A stretch of DNA of 64,000 bases, taken from Rhizobium leucaenae USDA 9039. GTDB lineage: Bacteria > Pseudomonadota > Alphaproteobacteria > Rhizobiales > Rhizobiaceae. Under the pieces are notes generated by a model. It did not search any database. It had not been told where the DNA came from and was given only the letters and a program-made list of their open reading frames with translations. Below, in pieces: positions 1 to 9,211 of the stretch (position 1 is the stretch's first letter; each line of letters begins with the position of its first letter). Both the position numbers and the translations under genes were made by a program. The stretch spans positions 62,001 to 126,000 of the forward strand of contig NZ_AUFB01000010.1 of assembly GCF_000426285.1 (NCBI RefSeq), in the 5' to 3' direction.

Positions 1-1
1 G

Positions 2-844
2 GCGGAGGCCGCTTATGCCGAGGGCAGGGCACGTCTGAATTCCGCCGAGCAGATCATGCTGTCGTTTCAAGGCGGACGGGCGATGGCCTATCGCTTGAAC
101 GGCGGCGCTAAAGGTCGGCGCAAGCGCTTTCTTGTTGTCCATGGCTGGGGCTCGAGCAGCGAATATATGTCGGAACTTTCCGTCTTTCTGGCGAATACCG
201 GTGCCGAGGTGATCTCGCTCGATCTGCCGGGTCATGGCCGCTCGCCGGGGCGCTTCCTCAATGTGCGCCTCGCGGTTTCGGCCATCGCTGCGGCGGCGGA
301 GCGTTTTGGTGCCTTTGACGCCACGATCGGCCATTCCTTCGGCGGCGCTTCCATTGCACTTGCCGCGTCCGGCTTTTTGCCGCGCATCGAACCGATTCTG
401 CCGGGTCGCCTGGTGCTGATCGGCGCACCGAGTGCGATGGGTTGGTTGTTCACGGATTTCGGCGGGATGATGGGGCTTGATGCTGCGACGCAGGCAGCGC
501 TTGAGGCGGAGGTCGGTCACGTCACCGGCAGGCCGCTCAAGGATTATGATGCCGGACGCAACGTTCACGATCTCCGCAGGCCGGTGCTGGTGATCCACGC
601 CGAAGACGACAAGGAGGTCAGTGCCGATCATGCCCGCGCCTATGCCACTGCCGGTGATCACGTTCGTCTTTTCTGGGCAAACGGCTTCGGCCATCGCCGC
701 ATCGTCAGCGCCGCTCCCGTGCTGGCGGCGATCGGCGAATTCCTGGCGGAAGCGCCGGCGTTCGCAGGGCAAGAAAACGCACTCGAAACTGACGATGAAA
801 CGGTTATATCGTTTCATCGGACCTCGGCGCGGCGCGTGTCATAG
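2..844 (+). CDS. Alpha/beta-fold hydrolase, 5' end outside window
   Basis: Likely a cytoplasmic hydrolase of the alpha/beta superfamily; substrate unknown. Counting from the ATG at 56, the nucleophile elbow GHSFGG puts the catalytic Ser near residue 94. The acid is Asp184 or Asp185 in HAEDDKEV, and the His is near 213 in GFGHRRI. An oxyanion-type HGWG loop precedes them. The frame is open from that ATG back to the first base of the window (it reads ...AEGRARLNSAEQI before the Met), and no clear ribosome site precedes the ATG. The gene therefore probably starts upstream of the window and this is a 5'-partial CDS. It is followed 59 bp later by a PPOX-fold gene on the same strand. Confidence 0.8.
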   Translation, partial: AEAAYAEGRARLNSAEQIMLSFQGGRAMAYRLNGGAKGRRKRFLVVHGWGSSSEYMSELSVFLANTGAEVISLDLPGHGRSPGRFLNVRLAVSAIAAAAERFGAFDATIGHSFGGASIALAASGFLPRIEPILPGRLVLIGAPSAMGWLFTDFGGMMGLDAATQAALEAEVGHVTGRPLKDYDAGRNVHDLRRPVLVIHAEDDKEVSADHARAYATAGDHVRLFWANGFGHRRIVSAAPVLAAIGEFLAEAPAFAGQENALETDDETVISFHRTSARRVS

Positions 845-902
845 CAGCGTCACGCCTTGCGTCTAACCCGCCGGTATCAGGATCAAAAAGACGCGAGGTA
901 AC

Positions 903-1511
903 ATGCGCATCATCACTTCCGTTGAAGAATTGAACGAGTTCTATGGGGGCACGAGCGAGGCGTCGATCGCCAAGGTGACGAGTGCGCTGACCCCGCTTTA
1001 TCGCCGGATGATCGAGGTATCACCCTTCGTGGCGCTGGCGACGGTCGGCCCGGAAGGGTTGGATTGCTCGCCGCGTGGCGATTTGGGCGGCGTGGTGCGC
1101 GTGCAGGACGATAAGACGCTGCTGCTGCCCGACTGGCGCGGTAACAATCGGGTCGATTCGCTAGCTAATATCGTCAGGGATCCCCGCATAGCGCTGATGT
1201 TCCTGATTCCCGGCTCGAACACCACGATGCGCCTCAACGGTCGTGCGGTAGTCTCCATAGAGGAAAGCCTGCTCGCGAGCTTCGAGATGGAGGGCAAGCA
1301 TCCGCGCAGCGTCGTGGTGATCACCATCGACGAGGTCTATTTCCAATGCGCGCGAGCCGTGATGCGCGCCGAACTCTGGAAGCAGGAGACATTCGTCGAT
1401 CCTGCAAGCCTGCCGACCCCCGGCATGCTGTTGAAGGCGGCGAAGGGGGATTTCGACCAGGAGACTTACGACCGCGAATGGCCGGCGCGAGCTGCCAAAA
1501 GCATGTGGTAA
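903..1511 (+). CDS. Pyridoxamine 5'-phosphate oxidase family protein (MSMEG_1061-like)
   Basis: A 202-residue protein with the split beta-barrel flavin-binding fold typical of PPOX-like proteins. Recognisable pieces are the core strand FVALATVGPEGLDCSPRGD (residues about 42-60), a central RGNNRVDSLANI segment, and a late CARAVMRAELW region. The length matches the group often labelled pyridoxamine 5'-phosphate oxidase-like, FMN-binding. It is not the vitamin B6 enzyme PdxH, so the real substrate is unknown. The ATG at 903 is preceded by GAGGTAAC, an acceptable ribosome site. A strong hairpin with a T run follows at 1520-1561. Confidence 0.8.
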   Translation: MRIITSVEELNEFYGGTSEASIAKVTSALTPLYRRMIEVSPFVALATVGPEGLDCSPRGDLGGVVRVQDDKTLLLPDWRGNNRVDSLANIVRDPRIALMFLIPGSNTTMRLNGRAVVSIEESLLASFEMEGKHPRSVVVITIDEVYFQCARAVMRAELWKQETFVDPASLPTPGMLLKAAKGDFDQETYDREWPARAAKSMW

Positions 1512-1519
1512 CGAAAATT

Positions 1520-1561
1520 CGCCGGCGCGCTTTTGGAAGCGACGCCGGCGGAACAATTTTT
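1520..1561 (+). terminator. Rho-independent terminator after the PPOX gene
   Basis: Arms CGCCGGCG (1520-1527) and CGCCGGCG (1543-1550) pair perfectly. An inner CGCTT/AAGCG stem extends them, and the T run 1557-1561 follows. The hairpin lies between convergent genes, so it may also help end the minus-strand diguanylate cyclase message. Confidence 0.8.
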
Positions 1562-1576
1562 AACACTGGTCCGATA

Positions 1577-2644
1577 TTAGCTTTTGTAGATGAGCCAGCT
1601 CTTCGTAAAGTCTTTCTGCATGCCGTCCTGATAGATATAGCTACAGTTGCGGCCAGCATTCTTGGCAGTATAGAGCGCAATGTCGGTCTTGCTGTAGAGT
1701 TCTCCGGGGTCTGCAGCTTCCGAGGCCATGCAGATGCCGAGCGAAAGAGTGATCGGCCCGTAATTCACTCCGGTGCGCGAGTTCTTGAACGGCGTTGCCT
1801 CAAGTGCACGGCGGATACGTTCGCAGACCGCCATGACCTCTTCCGGCGTATTGCCCTCCAGGATCAGCGCGAATTCCTCACCGCCCGTGCGGGCGACGAA
1901 GGCGTCGCGACGGACATTGGTGCGGATGAGGGAGGCGACGGTCGCGAGAATCTTGTCGCCGACCGGATGGCCGTAGGTGTCGTTGATCTTCTTGAAATAA
2001 TCGATATCGGCCAGCACCAGCGCCGTTACCGGGCGGGCCATCTGATTGTCGAAGATGGTGGCGAGGCGATCATCGAAGGCGCGGCGATTGGAGAGGCGGG
2101 TCAGAGAGTCGGTATTGGCGATGCGCTTGTATTCGTCCAGTTCCTTGCGCACCTGGTCCATTTCGTGGCTGCGCTGGGCGACATTCTCGACGGTCTTTTC
2201 GCCGTGCGCCATGGTATCGCCGGTTGCTGCCGCCAACATGTCGATGGCACTGCGCAGCAGGTCGACGCTGTTATTGTTCTTGGACGTGATGCGTTCGCAG
2301 GTTTCGCCCAACAGCCGATTGTAGCTTTCAAGCGAAGTCTGTTCCTGCCGCAGCGTGCGCAACACGCCATCGAGTTCCGTAATCAGGCGGGCGTGGGCGT
2401 CATCGAAGATGCGGCCCGCATGGTGCGCGAAATGCTGAGCGCCAAGTGCGTCCAATTCCTCCTGCGTGGCGTTGCTGCCGAGTGCGGCAAGCTCGCGGGT
2501 CAAGGCAGGATTGGAACCGATATAGGCTTCGTAGAAAAGTTCGTAATTGCGCGGGATCGGCGCGACCCCCATGGATCGCATGGCATAGGTAATCTGTCCT
2601 GCCACGTCGGGAACTTGCGCTTTAGGCGCAACCACCGTACTCAT
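1577..2644 (-). CDS. Diguanylate cyclase (GGDEF domain)
   Basis: A 355-residue cytoplasmic protein. The C-terminal half (about 175-345) is a GGDEF domain with an intact GGEEF active site at 254-258 and the preceding DIDYFKKINDTYGH substrate/metal segment, so it should make c-di-GMP from GTP. The N-terminal 170 residues are helical with no recognisable sensor or membrane span; similar N-termini are common in rhizobial GGDEF proteins. No RxxD allosteric site is found at the usual place five residues before GGEEF, so product inhibition by that route is not expected. The neighbours give no hint of the signal. Confidence 0.93.
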   Translation of the reverse strand: MSTVVAPKAQVPDVAGQITYAMRSMGVAPIPRNYELFYEAYIGSNPALTRELAALGSNATQEELDALGAQHFAHHAGRIFDDAHARLITELDGVLRTLRQEQTSLESYNRLLGETCERITSKNNNSVDLLRSAIDMLAAATGDTMAHGEKTVENVAQRSHEMDQVRKELDEYKRIANTDSLTRLSNRRAFDDRLATIFDNQMARPVTALVLADIDYFKKINDTYGHPVGDKILATVASLIRTNVRRDAFVARTGGEEFALILEGNTPEEVMAVCERIRRALEATPFKNSRTGVNYGPITLSLGICMASEAADPGELYSKTDIALYTAKNAGRNCSYIYQDGMQKDFTKSWLIYKS

Positions 2645-2783
2645 CGGCGAACTCCGTTAAATGATTTCATGAAAGCACTGTTTTTACTTAGCCTAAGATT
2701 CTTTGAAAAAGATTAAGGCAATAAATATAAAAACTTATATGAGTTCTGGCATAGAATTAATTTGGTTATGAATTGTAATACTT

Positions 2784-2816
2784 ACAATGGAAGGCACCAA
2801 CAGTGCCTTCCATTGT
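2784..2816 (-). terminator. Perfect 14-bp hairpin downstream of the class I fumarase
   Basis: Arms 2784-2797 and 2803-2816 are exact inverse complements (ACAATGGAAGGCAC) around a 5-base loop. The hairpin lies 16 bp past the fumarase stop on the minus strand. No long U tract follows, so it may stabilise the 3' end rather than act as a classical terminator. Confidence 0.55.
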
Positions 2817-2831
2817 CTGACACAACGAAGA

Positions 2832-4439
2832 TCAGCCGAGGTTGAGTTCCTGGAAGAAATCATTGCCTTTGTCATCGATAACGATGAAGGCGGGGAAATC
2901 TTCGACTTCGATTTTCCAGACTGCTTCCATGCCGAGTTCGGGATATTCCAATACGTCGACTTTTTTGATGCAGTCCTGAGCGAGGCGGGCGGCCGGACCG
3001 CCGATCGAACCGAGATAGAAACCGCCATGCGCCTTGCAGGCCTCGCGCACGGCGCGCGAGCGGTTACCCTTGGCGAGCATTATCATGGAACCGCCGAAGG
3101 ACTGGAACTGGTCGACATAGCTATCCATACGCCCGGCAGTCGTCGGGCCGAAGGAACCGGAGGCGTAGCCGGCCGGTGTCTTGGCGGGGCCGGCATAGTA
3201 GACGGGGTGGTTCTTGAGGTAGTCCGGCATGCCCTGACCCTTTTCCAGACGCTCGCGGATTTTTGCGTGCGCCAAGTCGCGGGCGACGATGATCGTGCCG
3301 GTCAGCGACAGCCGGGTCTTGACCGGATGCCGCGACAGCTCCGCCAGGATATCGGCCATCGGCCGGTTGAGATCGATGCGGACCATCGATTCGGAAAGCT
3401 TAGCCTCGTCAATCTCCGGCATGTATTTCGACGGATCGGTTTCGAGCTGTTCGATGAAGATGCCATCACGGGTGATCTTTCCCTTGGCCTGACGATCGGC
3501 GGAACAGGAGACGCCGAGGCCGATCGGCAGCGAGGCGCCGTGGCGGGGCAGGCGGATGACGCGGACATCGTGGCAGAAATATTTGCCGCCGAACTGCGCG
3601 CCGACCCCGAGGCTCTGCGTCAGCTTATGAATTTCCTTTTCCATTTCGATATCCCGGAAGGCATGCCCGCTTTCGGAGCCTTCCGTGGGAAGACAGTCGA
3701 GATAGCGCGTCGAAGCTAGCTTGACTGTCTTGAGGTTCATCTCGGCCGAGGTGCCGCCGATGACGATGGCGAGATGGTAGGGAGGGCAGGCGGCCGTGCC
3801 GAGCGTCAGGATCTTTTCTTTCAGGAAATCCAGCATGCGATCATGGGTGAGCAGCGACGGCGTGCCCTGATAGAGGAAGGTTTTGTTGGCCGAACCGCCG
3901 CCCTTGGCGACGAAGAGGAATTCATAGGCGTCGGTGCCTTCCTCATAGATGTCGATCTGGGCCGGAAGGTTGTTCTTGGTGTTCTTTTCCTCGAACATCT
4001 TGATGGGCGCGAGCTGCGAATAGCGCAGGTTCTTCTTTTCATAGGCGTCGAGCACGCCCTTTGCCAGAGCTGCGCTATCGCCGCCTTCGGTCCAGACGCG
4101 GCGGCCTTTCTTGCCCATGATGATCGCCGTGCCGGTGTCCTGGCACATGGGCAGCACGCCGCCGGCGGCGATGTTGGCATTTTTCAGCAGGTCATAGGCG
4201 ACGAAGCGGTCGTTGTCGGTGGCTTCCGGATCTTCCAGAATGGAAGCGAGCTGTTGCAGGTGACCGGGGCGCAGCAGGTGGTTGATGTCGGCAAAGGCGG
4301 TTTCGGCGAGGAGGCGGATACCCTCGGGATCGACGGTCAGGATGTCCTGGCCCTTGAACGTGTCGACGGAAACATAGTCGCTGCAAATCTTGCGATAGGG
4401 AGTCGCGTCGTCGCCGAGAGGAAATAGATCGTCAGCCAT
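2832..4439 (-). CDS. fumA: Class I (Fe-S) fumarate hydratase
   Basis: A 535-residue homologue of E. coli FumA/FumB, catalysing reversible hydration of fumarate to malate in the TCA cycle with an oxygen-labile [4Fe-4S] cluster. The three cluster cysteines are visible at C99 (LPMCQDTGT), C218 (TAACPPYH) and C312 (GVSCSAD), each offset by six from the E. coli positions. The frame is open to 4514, but the ATG at 4439 is chosen: it has GAAAGG about 8 bases upstream, and MADDLF is a natural N-terminus. The next gene upstream on the same strand is the unrelated class II fumarase, so the cell carries an iron-dependent and an iron-independent form side by side. Tartrate dehydratase is a less likely reading at this full length. 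Confidence 0.93.
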   Translation of the reverse strand: MADDLFPLGDDATPYRKICSDYVSVDTFKGQDILTVDPEGIRLLAETAFADINHLLRPGHLQQLASILEDPEATDNDRFVAYDLLKNANIAAGGVLPMCQDTGTAIIMGKKGRRVWTEGGDSAALAKGVLDAYEKKNLRYSQLAPIKMFEEKNTKNNLPAQIDIYEEGTDAYEFLFVAKGGGSANKTFLYQGTPSLLTHDRMLDFLKEKILTLGTAACPPYHLAIVIGGTSAEMNLKTVKLASTRYLDCLPTEGSESGHAFRDIEMEKEIHKLTQSLGVGAQFGGKYFCHDVRVIRLPRHGASLPIGLGVSCSADRQAKGKITRDGIFIEQLETDPSKYMPEIDEAKLSESMVRIDLNRPMADILAELSRHPVKTRLSLTGTIIVARDLAHAKIRERLEKGQGMPDYLKNHPVYYAGPAKTPAGYASGSFGPTTAGRMDSYVDQFQSFGGSMIMLAKGNRSRAVREACKAHGGFYLGSIGGPAARLAQDCIKKVDVLEYPELGMEAVWKIEVEDFPAFIVIDDKGNDFFQELNLG

Positions 4440-4607
4440 GTTGGAAACCTTTCGAGCCGGATGGCGGAAGAAGATGTTTGGAAACGATCTAAATCCGGCT
4501 TCAGCTAAAAGCAATTGCTTGGCCGCTATGTCGAAATTTCAAAATCGGAGTGTGTTGATGGGACATGCGCGGGTCGGGTGGGTCTTCCGATGCTGAACCT
4601 TGTGCCC

Positions 4608-4661
4608 GGCCCCTTACCGAGTTCTCTCTGCGCATGCGGGAGAGGGGTGGGGTAAAGGGCC
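4608..4661. repeat. RIME-like intergenic palindrome
   Basis: Outer arms GGCCCCTTACC (4608-4618) and GGTAAAGGGCC (4651-4661) pair with one mismatch. An inner CTCTC/GAGAG stem surrounds GCGCATGCGG. The composition and layout resemble the short mosaic palindromes scattered between rhizobial genes. It sits between the two fumarase genes. Confidence 0.45.
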
Positions 4662-4715
4662 AGGCAGGCTATTGCGTCACCCGCGGACGTGCCTGACAAT
4701 CACGGAACGAAGAAC

Positions 4716-6107
4716 TTACTTCGGCCCGATCATCGTCTCCGGCCGAACGATCGCATCATAATCTTCGGCCGAAACCAGCCCGCTCGCCAAAGCTTCTTCC
4801 TTCAGCGTCGTACCGTTCTTATGCGCCGTCTTGGCGATCTTGGCGGCGTTGTCGTAGCCGATCTTCGGGGCCAATGCCGTCACCAGCATTAGCGAACGTT
4901 CGAGGCCAGCCTTGATATTGTCCTCGCGTGCCTCGATGCCGACGACGCAATTGTCGGTGAAGGAAACCGCGGCGTCGCCGAGCAGTTGAACCGACTGGAG
5001 GAAGTTATAGGCCATCATCGGGTTATAGACGTTCAGCTCGAAATGACCTTGGCTATCAGCGAAGGTCAGCGCGGCATTGTTGCCGAAGACGTGGGCGCAG
5101 ACCTGGGTCAAGGCTTCGCATTGGGTCGGATTGACCTTACCCGGCATGATCGACGAGCCCGGCTCGTTTTCCGGCAGCGCCAACTCGCCGAGGCCGGAGC
5201 GAGGGCCGGAGCCGAGCAGGCGGATATCATTGGCGATCTTGAAGAGAGCGGCGGCTGCGGCATTGATGGCGCCGTGGCTGAAGACCATCGAATCATGGGC
5301 GGCCAACGCCTCGAACTTGTTCGGCGCGGTGACGAAGGGCAGCCCGGTGATTTCTGCGATCTCGTCCGCGACCTTTTCGGCAAAGCCGATCGGCGCATTG
5401 AGGCCGGTTCCGACGGCCGTGCCGCCTTGGGCAAGTTCGCAAAGGCCCGGCAGCGTCAGTTCGATGCGCTTGAGCGCCGAGGCGACCTGAGCGGCGTAGC
5501 CGGAGAACTCCTGGCCAAGCGTCAGCGGTGTTGCATCCTGCGTATGGGTGCGGCCGATCTTGATGATATGGGCGAAGTCGGCGACTTTCTTTTCCAGCGC
5601 CGCATGCAAATGCCTAAGTCCCGGCAGCAAATGATGGACGATCTGCTCGGCGCAGGCGATATGCATCGCCGTCGGATAGGTGTCGTTCGAGGACTGGCTC
5701 ATATTGACGTGATCGTTCGGATGCACCGGCTTCTTGGAGCCCATGACGCCGCCGAGCATTTCGATCGCGCGGTTCGAAATCACCTCATTGGCGTTCATGT
5801 TCGACTGCGTGCCGGAGCCGGTCTGCCAGACAACCAACGGGAAATGCTCGTTGAGCTTACCGTCGATCACTTCCTGGGCCGCCTCGACTATCGCTTTGCC
5901 GAGAGCGGGATCCAACTGGCCGAGCTCCATATTGGCGCGCGCGGCGGCCTGCTTGACGATACCAAGAGCGCGTACGATCGACAGCGGCTGCTTCTCCCAG
6001 CCGATCTTGAAGTTGCCGAGCGAGCGCTGCGCCTGCGCCCCCCAATAGCGGTCGCTCGCCACTTCGATCGGGCCAAAAGTGTCGGTTTCGGTGCGCGTGG
6101 AGGTCAT
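4716..6107 (-). CDS. fumC: Class II fumarate hydratase
   Basis: A 463-residue member of the fumarase/aspartase superfamily, iron-independent and normally a homotetramer, converting fumarate to malate. The superfamily signature [11 protein letters not shown] is present. The substrate-contact segments [12 protein letters not shown] and [14 protein letters not shown] and the GRTHTQDA loop are intact. The frame runs to 6170, but the ATG at 6107 (MTSTRTETD) has AGGG just upstream and matches the family's usual N-terminus. It may be co-transcribed with the class I gene 277 bp downstream, although a palindromic element lies between them. Confidence 0.97.
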   Translation of the reverse strand: MTSTRTETDTFGPIEVASDRYWGAQAQRSLGNFKIGWEKQPLSIVRALGIVKQAAARANMELGQLDPALGKAIVEAAQEVIDGKLNEHFPLVVWQTGSGTQSNMNANEVISNRAIEMLGGVMGSKKPVHPNDHVNMSQSSNDTYPTAMHIACAEQIVHHLLPGLRHLHAALEKKVADFAHIIKIGRTHTQDATPLTLGQEFSGYAAQVASALKRIELTLPGLCELAQGGTAVGTGLNAPIGFAEKVADEIAEITGLPFVTAPNKFEALAAHDSMVFSHGAINAAAAALFKIANDIRLLGSGPRSGLGELALPENEPGSSIMPGKVNPTQCEALTQVCAHVFGNNAALTFADSQGHFELNVYNPMMAYNFLQSVQLLGDAAVSFTDNCVVGIEAREDNIKAGLERSLMLVTALAPKIGYDNAAKIAKTAHKNGTTLKEEALASGLVSAEDYDAIVRPETMIGPK

Positions 6108-6523
6108 TATCCCTGATCCTGCTTTTCCGTTGAAAAGGATAGCTGTCATATAGGCCCGAACAGTGCCCAAGAAAACAGCGGACAGTGATTACATGACTGT
6201 TATGGTCATATTTTGGGGACGATAAGGAAAGTCGTGTTCTTTTTAACACGCTCGATAGATATTCTTGGCGGTGTCCTAATTGCCACTCAAAAACCGCGCA
6301 AAAATTCAATAAAAAATTAACTAATAATTTCATAATTTTGTGTGAACTAAACCGCGAAGCATGCTTTCGCTTTTTCACACAAAGTTGAGGCATTGAACGA
6401 AAGACGGGGTCTGGCCGTTTTCATTCTAATGGTTAAACGGTGTTTCGAACATCGCGGCCGAGTTGATTGGAAAACAGCACCGTCTGTCTCGAGCTACCGC
6501 ATGATATGGGGTCTGATTAGAGA
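6108..6523. promoter_or_regulatory. Divergent intergenic region, fumC / L,D-transpeptidase
   Basis: 416 bp without a gene, AT-rich in the middle (6295-6345). It contains a compound inverted repeat: outer arms TTTGTGTGAA (6337-6346) and TTCACACAAA (6374-6383), perfect, enclosing a second near-palindrome GCGAAGCATGCTTTCGC (6354-6370). At 6429-6436 lies ATGGTTAA, the reverse of the CtrA half-site TTAACCAT, 88 bp before the transpeptidase start. Promoters for both flanking genes should lie here, but I could not fix -35/-10 boxes with confidence. Confidence 0.55.
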
Positions 6524-8425
6524 ATGAAACTTGTCACCAAAGCCGCAGCATCCGTTCTGGCTCTTTCCTGCTGCATCGCCGCCGCGGGCGCGACATCCGC
6601 AAACGCTATGACTCTCATGGACTTTATTCGCGGCGGGCAGGGGCGCCAGCAGAGCACGCAAGTCTCTGCCCCGGCCATGGCCAACCCGGCGCAGGCTGGT
6701 CTTGGCGTCGAGGCGCCGGCACAGACAAAAGAGCCGCTACCGAGCGTCAGTGCGCCCAAATATTATACCTACAAGCCCGACCCTATGCGCCTTGTGGCAT
6801 CCAACCGTTTTGCCGATCCGGTCGTGACCGGGGCGGTCGCGGATGCATCCGCAACGCCGGTAGCGGTCGATACCAGCGCTTCGCAGCGTCGTTATCTGAC
6901 CGAGGCTCAGGTGATGGCGACGAATGACGTCGCCAAGGCGCTCGAGGCCTACTACGCCGACCAGAGCAAGCCGCTCGTCTGGGTTGCCGACAATGTCATC
7001 AATGACAAGGCGAAGGCTGCCATGGCTGTTCTGGCTGACGCCGGTTCCGTTGGCCTCGATCCTGCGGATTATGCCGTCCAGGCGCCGAGCTTCGATCCGG
7101 CAAGCGTCGATCCGACAATGCGGGACCGCGCATTGATGCAATTCGAGCTTGCACTTTCCGGCAAGGTGCTGATGTTCGTTCAGGATACGATCCGCGGCCG
7201 TCTCGACCCGAACAAGATCTCCGGTTATCACGATTTCAAGCGCAAGGACGTCAATCTGACGCCAGTTCTCGGCCTGCTGCGAGCTAGCCCGGATGTTGCA
7301 GCCTATCTCAACAGCCGCAGCCCTTCGAACCAGGAGTTCGCGGAGCTGAAGGGTGAGCTTGCCAAGCTTCGCGCCGAAAGCGGCAGCGACAGCACGCACA
7401 TTTCCATCTCGCTCACCGGCACGCTGAAGCCAGGCGGCAGCTCGCCGGAAATGGCCAACATCGTCAAGGCTATCCAGCATCGCGGCTCGGATGCGCTGAA
7501 GGTCAAGAATGCCGTGACGCTCGCTGCCTACAAGGGCACGCCGGACTATACGCCGGAGCTCGTCGCGCTGGTCGAGGACTTCCAGAAGGAAAAGGGCCTG
7601 ACGGCAGACGGCGTCATCGGCCAGTCTTCCGTTCGCGCCATGGTCGGCGAAAACAATGATATGAAGATCCAGAAACTGGTCATCGCCATGGAGCAATTGC
7701 GCTGGCTGCCGAGTGAACTCGGCCCGCGCTACGTCTTCATCAACCAGCCAGCCTTCATGGTCTATTACCACAACAACAATCGCGAACAACTGTCGATGCG
7801 TGTCGTCGTCGGCGGCAAGGAGCATCAGACCTTCTTCTTCGAAGATCAGGTCCAGACGGTCGAGTTCAACCCGTTCTGGGGCGTTCCGCAGTCGATCATC
7901 ATCAATGAAATGCTCCCGAAGCTGCGCGCCGATCCGAACTATCTCGATCGCATGGGGTACCAGGTCGAAGTCGGCGGCCACGCCGTCGCGTCCTCCAGCG
8001 TCGATTGGTACGGTTCGACGAAGAGCGTTTCGGTCCGGCAACCGCCGAGCAGCGACAATGCGCTCGGCGAACTGAAGATCCTTTTCCCGAATTCGCATGC
8101 GATCTATATGCATGACACACCGCAGAAGAGCTTCTTCAAGAAAGATATGCGCGCGCTCAGCCACGGCTGCGTCCGTCTTGCAGATCCGCGCGCCATGGCG
8201 GCTGCCGTGCTGAACACGACGGTCGACGATATCGCCAAGCAGATCGCCACTGGCCAGAACAAGGCAGTACCCGTGCCGCAGAAGTTCCCGATCTACATCG
8301 CCTATTTCACGGCTTGGCCGAACAAGGATGGCGTCGTGCAGTATTTCAACGACGTCTACGATCGCGATGCGGCAACGCAGAAGGCGCTCGATGCGACGAC
8401 GAAGGCGCGCACCGCACAGATCTGA
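6524..8425 (+). CDS. L,D-transpeptidase, YcbB (LdtD) type
   Basis: A 633-residue exported peptidoglycan cross-linking enzyme that would make 3-3 (LD) cross-links in the periplasm. It has an N-terminal signal sequence (hydrophobic residues about 6-26, ending ATSANA). An N-terminal domain of the YcbB type follows, then a peptidoglycan-binding helix bundle around 330-375 (LVEDFQKEKGLTADGVIG). The YkuD catalytic domain (about 400-590) carries SHGCVRLADP with the nucleophile Cys near 549 and an upstream HD. Rhizobiales grow from the pole and rely heavily on LD-transpeptidases, so a role in polar wall synthesis is a reasonable inference. A terminator follows at 8453. Confidence 0.92.
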   Translation: MKLVTKAAASVLALSCCIAAAGATSANAMTLMDFIRGGQGRQQSTQVSAPAMANPAQAGLGVEAPAQTKEPLPSVSAPKYYTYKPDPMRLVASNRFADPVVTGAVADASATPVAVDTSASQRRYLTEAQVMATNDVAKALEAYYADQSKPLVWVADNVINDKAKAAMAVLADAGSVGLDPADYAVQAPSFDPASVDPTMRDRALMQFELALSGKVLMFVQDTIRGRLDPNKISGYHDFKRKDVNLTPVLGLLRASPDVAAYLNSRSPSNQEFAELKGELAKLRAESGSDSTHISISLTGTLKPGGSSPEMANIVKAIQHRGSDALKVKNAVTLAAYKGTPDYTPELVALVEDFQKEKGLTADGVIGQSSVRAMVGENNDMKIQKLVIAMEQLRWLPSELGPRYVFINQPAFMVYYHNNNREQLSMRVVVGGKEHQTFFFEDQVQTVEFNPFWGVPQSIIINEMLPKLRADPNYLDRMGYQVEVGGHAVASSSVDWYGSTKSVSVRQPPSSDNALGELKILFPNSHAIYMHDTPQKSFFKKDMRALSHGCVRLADPRAMAAAVLNTTVDDIAKQIATGQNKAVPVPQKFPIYIAYFTAWPNKDGVVQYFNDVYDRDAATQKALDATTKARTAQI

Positions 8426-8452
8426 TTGCGGATCAGACTTGGCAATACCGAG

Positions 8453-8485
8453 AGGCGGTCCATTTGGGGCCGCCTTTTGTCATTT
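8453..8485 (+). terminator. Terminator after the L,D-transpeptidase gene
   Basis: Stem AGGCGG(TCC)/(GGG)CCGCCT with loop ATTTG, followed by TTTTGTCATTTT. It lies 28 bp past the stop codon. Confidence 0.75.
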
Positions 8486-8551
8486 TAGCGCTTGGATCTG
8501 CAATCCTCGCGTGGATGCAGACGAAGAGGTCTCGTCCGAGGCTGGCTGGCG

Positions 8552-9208
8552 CTATTCCTTCGTCTCGATCCGCCATTCATGAGCGCCGAAGGTGACGTCA
8601 AAGCGTGAGAGGAACGAACGACCGAGCAGACCATCGATGGCGCCGCCAAGTGCCATATCGTCGTTAAAGACGACGGTGGCGACGTCGTTGGCTTCGACGC
8701 GTCCAACTTTCACCAAGGCCGCAGACGTTCGCGTGCCTTACGATACGCCGTTGGCCGTCTGCAGCAAAATGTCGTTGGCTGAATCGACTTGCAGGTTGGC
8801 GCGGGACGCGAACGCCTTGGTGACGCTGACGAACCCGGCGCCGGTGTCGACGATGAAATTGCCGCTGACGTCATTGATCGACACTTTGGCAACGATGACG
8901 TTCTTGCCCTGCGTTGGGAAACGATCGCTGCCCGTCGCATAGGTGGACGTACATTTTCCTTGCGTGGCATAGTTCTTGATGATGCCACGCACGACGGGGG
9001 TGTCGTTCCGATCAGGGTTGATCGATATCCAGCTCTCCAGCGGAGTGATCGCCGCGCAATAATCGCCCAGCGCACGGTAGCTGTCGGAAATGCCCTCATA
9101 GGTAAGGCTGTTCAGGTTTGCCACGTTCTCTGTGAGGCCGAGGCGCAAGAGCCGCTACAACTCTAGGAAAAAGACAGCGCCGGCGATCTTACGATCTGAC
9201 GTTCCGCG
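8552..9208 (-). pseudogene. Decayed TPR/retropepsin-like aspartic protease
   Basis: Minus-strand coding remnant in one frame, ending at TAG 8552-8554. It contains the aspartic protease active-site segment FIVDTGAGFVSVT and, near the C-terminus, the conserved AIDGLLGRSFLSRFDV block typical of single-domain retropepsin-like bacterial proteases. A TPR-like part precedes it (YEGISDSYRALGDYCAAI). Two stops interrupt the frame: TAG at 9155-9157 and TAA at 8738-8740, each explicable by one base change. The N-terminal part expected of the family (signal peptide and most TPRs) is missing; the remnant begins right after the gph stop. An ORF from a TTG at 9148 to the internal TAA is open but has no C-terminal half, so a functional protease is unlikely. 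Confidence 0.8.
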
Positions 9209-9211
9209 GTT

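Noticed and set aside
1346..2716. 456-residue plus-strand frame over the diguanylate cyclase
   Set aside because: The minus strand carries an intact GGEEF domain; the plus-strand product has no recognisable domain and overlaps the PPOX gene out of frame.
8738..9148. Functional 136-residue protease ORF from a TTG
   Set aside because: It lacks the C-terminal half of the protease fold, which continues in the same frame after the stop; there is also an in-frame stop just upstream of the TTG.
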